From NCBI GenBank assembly GCA_012841255.1, contig DUUZ01000207.1, forward strand, positions 1-8,195: a stretch of 8,195 nt of DNA, given 5' to 3'. The DNA is from Clostridiaceae bacterium (GTDB taxonomy: Bacteria; Bacillota; Clostridia; Saccharofermentanales; DTU023). The notes beneath the pieces were generated by a model, which was not told the DNA's origin, searched no databases, and saw only the letters and a list, made by a program, of their open reading frames with translations. The position numbers were made by a program, and so were the translations under genes. Within the stretch, counting starts at the first letter, position 1. Each line of letters begins with the position of its first letter. Below are positions 6,131 through 8,195 of the stretch, in pieces.

Positions 6131-7497
6131 TAGGATTTTCCTCCTTTTCCGCGCGATGCCGCGGCTTGCCGGACTAGGGTTTTCCCGAAGCGGATGTTCT
6201 GGACAAGATAGCGCTTGGCGGGGCAGACAAAGGAGCAGCTGCCGCACTCAATACAGTTCATGACATGGCGGTCCTGCAGCTCCCCGGGATTGTTGGCCCG
6301 GGCGGCCTTGTCCAGGGCCATGGGCAGAAGCCGCATGGGGCAGGCCCGGATGCAGCGGCCGCAGAGGATGCAGGCGGATTCCATGGGCAGGACGGCATCT
6401 TGTTCGTCCAGGACCAGGATCCCGTTGTTGTGCTTGAGGATGGGCCGGCTGATATCGTCGACGGCCACCCCCATCATGGGGCCGCCCATGATGATCTTGG
6501 CGGGTTCCGACCGGGTGCCGCCCGCTTTTTCGATCACGTCCGCAATGGCACTGCCGATGGGAACCAGGAAGTTGCCGGGTTTCTTGACGGCGGATCCGTC
6601 CAGGGTGATGGCTTTTTTGATCAGGGGCATGCCGGTCTTCAGATAACGGGAGAGGAAGTGAAGGGTGGTGACGTTCTGGACGATGACCCCCACATCGGCG
6701 GGCAGGCCGCCCTCGGGCACCACACGGCCGTTGAGCAGGCGGATCAGGACCTTCTCCGCCCCGGTGGGGTAGGAGGTGGGAAGGACCTTGACCTCGACTC
6801 CGCCTTCCGGCATATGGGGATGATCCTTCAATTCCCGGATGGCCTCCTTCAGGGATTTGGCCGCTTCCTTCTTATTGTCCTCGATTCCGAAGATGACCTT
6901 GCCGATCCCGCACCAGCGCGCGACGGCCAGGGCGCCTTCGACGGCATCCTCCGCCCCTTCCAGGCAGATGCGGTGGTCCACGGTCAGATAGGGTTCGCAC
7001 TCGGCAGCGTTGACGATCAGGGTGTCAATGGTCTTGCCGGGCGGCGGATCCAGCTTGATATGGACGGGGAAGGCAGCGCCTCCCAGCCCCACCAGGCCCG
7101 AGGCCCGGATGGCGGCCAGAAAACTTGCCTTATCTGTCACCTGGGGCGGCGCGATATCCGGACAGGGGGTGTCCAGGCCGTCGGATTCAATGGTCACATA
7201 CTCGGCATGTGTCCCGTCACTCAGGATCTGGTCGCTTATTGATTTGACCGTTCCGGATACACTGGAATGGACGGGGACGCTCCAGGGGCCCTTGGGCTCG
7301 CCCAGAAGCTGGCCGACATTCACGTGATCACCTTTTTTTACAATGGATTCGCAGCCCGGTCCCACCTGCATGTCAAGCGGGATGGTGACTGTTGAAAAAC
7401 CATTAATGGGCTCTATTGCCATTGCTGCCGTATTCTTGCTGTCTTTGGGATGAATCGGCCGCGGCAAGCCCAGGAGGTTCATTCTTATCATACGCAT
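6130..7497 (-). CDS. rnfC: Rnf complex NADH-interacting Fe-S flavoprotein subunit RnfC
   Basis: RnfC is the peripheral cytoplasmic subunit where NAD+ is reduced. It is about 455 residues long, normal for the family. The N-terminal IHPKDSK stretch is followed by a barrel-sandwich part containing PVHSSVSGTV (75-84). The NuoF-like nucleotide and FMN region has GLVGLGGAAFP (134-144) and NAAECEPYL (163-171). Two ferredoxin motifs follow, with Cys376, 379, 382, 386 and Cys415, 418, 421, 425, for two [4Fe-4S] clusters. It is the first gene of the operon. The start is uncertain: AGGAG lies four bases before the ATG at 7497 and ten before one at 7491, and a third in-frame ATG at 7482 best fits the usual distance to the IHP motif. 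Confidence 0.96.
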   Translation of the reverse strand: MRMIRMNLLGLPRPIHPKDSKNTAAMAIEPINGFSTVTIPLDMQVGPGCESIVKKGDHVNVGQLLGEPKGPWSVPVHSSVSGTVKSISDQILSDGTHAEYVTIESDGLDTPCPDIAPPQVTDKASFLAAIRASGLVGLGGAAFPVHIKLDPPPGKTIDTLIVNAAECEPYLTVDHRICLEGAEDAVEGALAVARWCGIGKVIFGIEDNKKEAAKSLKEAIRELKDHPHMPEGGVEVKVLPTSYPTGAEKVLIRLLNGRVVPEGGLPADVGVIVQNVTTLHFLSRYLKTGMPLIKKAITLDGSAVKKPGNFLVPIGSAIADVIEKAGGTRSEPAKIIMGGPMMGVAVDDISRPILKHNNGILVLDEQDAVLPMESACILCGRCIRACPMRLLPMALDKAARANNPGELQDRHVMNCIECGSCSFVCPAKRYLVQNIRFGKTLVRQAAASRGKGGKS

Positions 7498-7523
7498 CGT
7501 ACTCCTGCAAAAATCTATTATTC

Positions 7524-7552
7524 AGTCTATGACAAGTGGCCGCATGTTTCAA
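7524..7552 (-). promoter_or_regulatory. Promoter of the rnfCDGEAB operon
   Basis: On the minus strand, TTGAAA (7547-7552) and TAGACT (7524-7529) are separated by 17 bases. The -35 matches five of six consensus bases and the -10 four of six. Transcription would start near 7517, about 20 bases before rnfC. No Rex-type operator was recognised in the region. Confidence 0.55.
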
Positions 7553-7561
7553 TGGGAAAGC

Positions 7562-7574
7562 AGCTTTGAAAGCT
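7562..7574. promoter_or_regulatory. Small palindrome between the divergent rnf and MATE promoters
   Basis: AGCTTT-G-AAAGCT is a perfect six-base inverted repeat around one central base. It lies just upstream of the predicted rnf -35 box and just before the predicted MATE -10 element, where a bound protein could affect both. It is short enough to be chance, and I cannot assign it to a known regulator. Confidence 0.25.
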
Positions 7575-7578
7575 TCTG

Positions 7579-7587
7579 TGCTAGAAT
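7579..7587 (+). promoter_or_regulatory. Extended -10 element for the MATE gene
   Basis: TGC directly before TAGAAT (7582-7587) forms an extended -10 element and would start transcription near 7594, about 24 bases before the MATE start codon. No convincing -35 box is present at the usual distance, so the promoter may be weak or activator-dependent. Confidence 0.4.
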
Positions 7588-7617
7588 CATCAGGAAATCC
7601 ATTCCCGCGGGAGATCC

Positions 7618-8195
7618 ATGCAAGACAAGAAACAAGTAGACCTGTTGAAAGGCCCTATCCTGCCCACTGTGGTGAAGCTGGCCATGCCCATCATGGCGAC
7701 TTCTTTCGTGGGTCTGGCCTACACCCTGACCGATATGTTCTGGGTTTCTTCCCTGGGCGAACGGGCGGTTGCCGCCGTAGGGACAGGCGGCACCTTATTC
7801 TGGCTGGTGGACAGTCTTTTCACTGTTCCCCGGGTGGGCGGCCAGGTCCTGGTCGGCCAATCCCTGGGGGCGGGAGAGCCGCATGAAGCCAGAAGCTGGG
7901 CCAGGTCCTCGCTCCGCCTGGGTTACGGCCTGGCGGCGCTTCTCTCACTGATCTTTCTTTTTTTCCGCGGACCTTTGACTGCCATCTTCCAGTTCAACGA
8001 CCTTTACACCATCACGCGGACGGAGACCTATCTGTGGATCGTGGGTCTGGGGCTGATCCCCCGGGTGGGCGGAAGGCTCTACAGCGCCATCCTGACAGCT
8101 TCCGGCAACAGCTTCACCCCCTTTGTCATCTTCGTCACAGGACTCATCCTCAACATGATCCTGGACCCGCTTTTCATCCTGGTTTTCGAACTGGA
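7618..8195 (+). CDS. MATE-family multidrug/sodium antiporter, N-terminal 192 residues (runs off right edge)
   Basis: This is a MATE (DinF/NorM superfamily) transporter that should export organic compounds in exchange for Na+ or H+. The frame opens at the ATG at 7618, with GGGAG a few bases before it, and stays open to the window edge. The start DLLKGPILPTVVKLAMPIM, the TDMFWVSSLG stretch in which the first helix ends, and the later GGQVLVGQSLGAG loop are hallmark MATE features. About five membrane helices are visible (near residues 15-38, 50-72, 95-117, 138-160 and 165-190), roughly the first half of a usual 440-460 residue protein. The specific substrate and coupling ion cannot be read from this half. 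The gene is divergent from rnf. Confidence 0.93.
   Translation, partial: MQDKKQVDLLKGPILPTVVKLAMPIMATSFVGLAYTLTDMFWVSSLGERAVAAVGTGGTLFWLVDSLFTVPRVGGQVLVGQSLGAGEPHEARSWARSSLRLGYGLAALLSLIFLFFRGPLTAIFQFNDLYTITRTETYLWIVGLGLIPRVGGRLYSAILTASGNSFTPFVIFVTGLILNMILDPLFILVFEL

Noticed and set aside
6131..6247. Longer rnfD frame beginning at 6247
   Set aside because: The extra 39 codons lie within rnfC in another frame. The TAATG junction with GGAGG upstream gives the expected RnfD N-terminus.
6265..7242. 325-codon plus-strand open frame opposite rnfC
   Set aside because: It is an antisense shadow of a strongly conserved gene, with low-complexity Gly/Asp/Gln composition and no credible ribosome-binding site.

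Overview
The window looks like a chromosomal segment from a GC-rich, anaerobic, Clostridia-like member of the Bacillota. The evidence is the gene order rnfCDGEAB (the order known from Clostridium and Acetobacterium), a short four-cysteine ribosomal protein L28, strong Shine-Dalgarno sites (GGAGG, AAGGAG) before nearly every gene, and a cadC/cadA-type metal-resistance pair. The genus cannot be fixed from this sequence alone. No prophage, insertion sequence, CRISPR array, rRNA or tRNA is visible.

Layout. Positions 1-1434 (minus) carry the first 478 codons of a Zn/Cd/Pb-type P1B ATPase that runs off the left edge. Just upstream, 1445-1828 (minus) encodes its ArsR/SmtB-family metal sensor, and a near-canonical 12-2-12 operator sits on the predicted transcription start. 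From 1829 to 2031 is a divergent intergenic region holding the metal-operon promoter and a separate extended -10 promoter for rpmB (2032-2229, plus). A symmetric hairpin with A and T tracts at 2252-2281 can terminate both rpmB and the convergent rnf operon. Positions 2299-7497 (minus) hold a complete six-gene Rnf operon, transcribed rnfC-rnfD-rnfG-rnfE-rnfA-rnfB, with gaps of at most 14 bases or short overlaps. A 120-base divergent region follows (7498-7617), then the start of a MATE-family efflux transporter (7618 to the right edge, plus).

How the genes work together. The sensor should repress the ATPase operon until zinc, cadmium or lead binds; the ATPase then exports the metal. The Rnf complex passes electrons from reduced ferredoxin to NAD+ through RnfB and RnfC Fe-S clusters, covalent FMN on RnfG and RnfD, and a cluster held between RnfA and RnfE, and it pumps Na+ or H+ outward. 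The MATE transporter would use such an ion gradient to export small organic compounds.

This is mostly a well-understood housekeeping and energy region, and I do not see a previously undescribed system. The points most worth a second look are the long hydrophilic tail on RnfE, the His-rich N-terminus that replaces the usual HMA domain on the ATPase, the sensor that keeps both the alpha3N and alpha5 metal sites, and a small palindrome between the rnf and MATE promoters.
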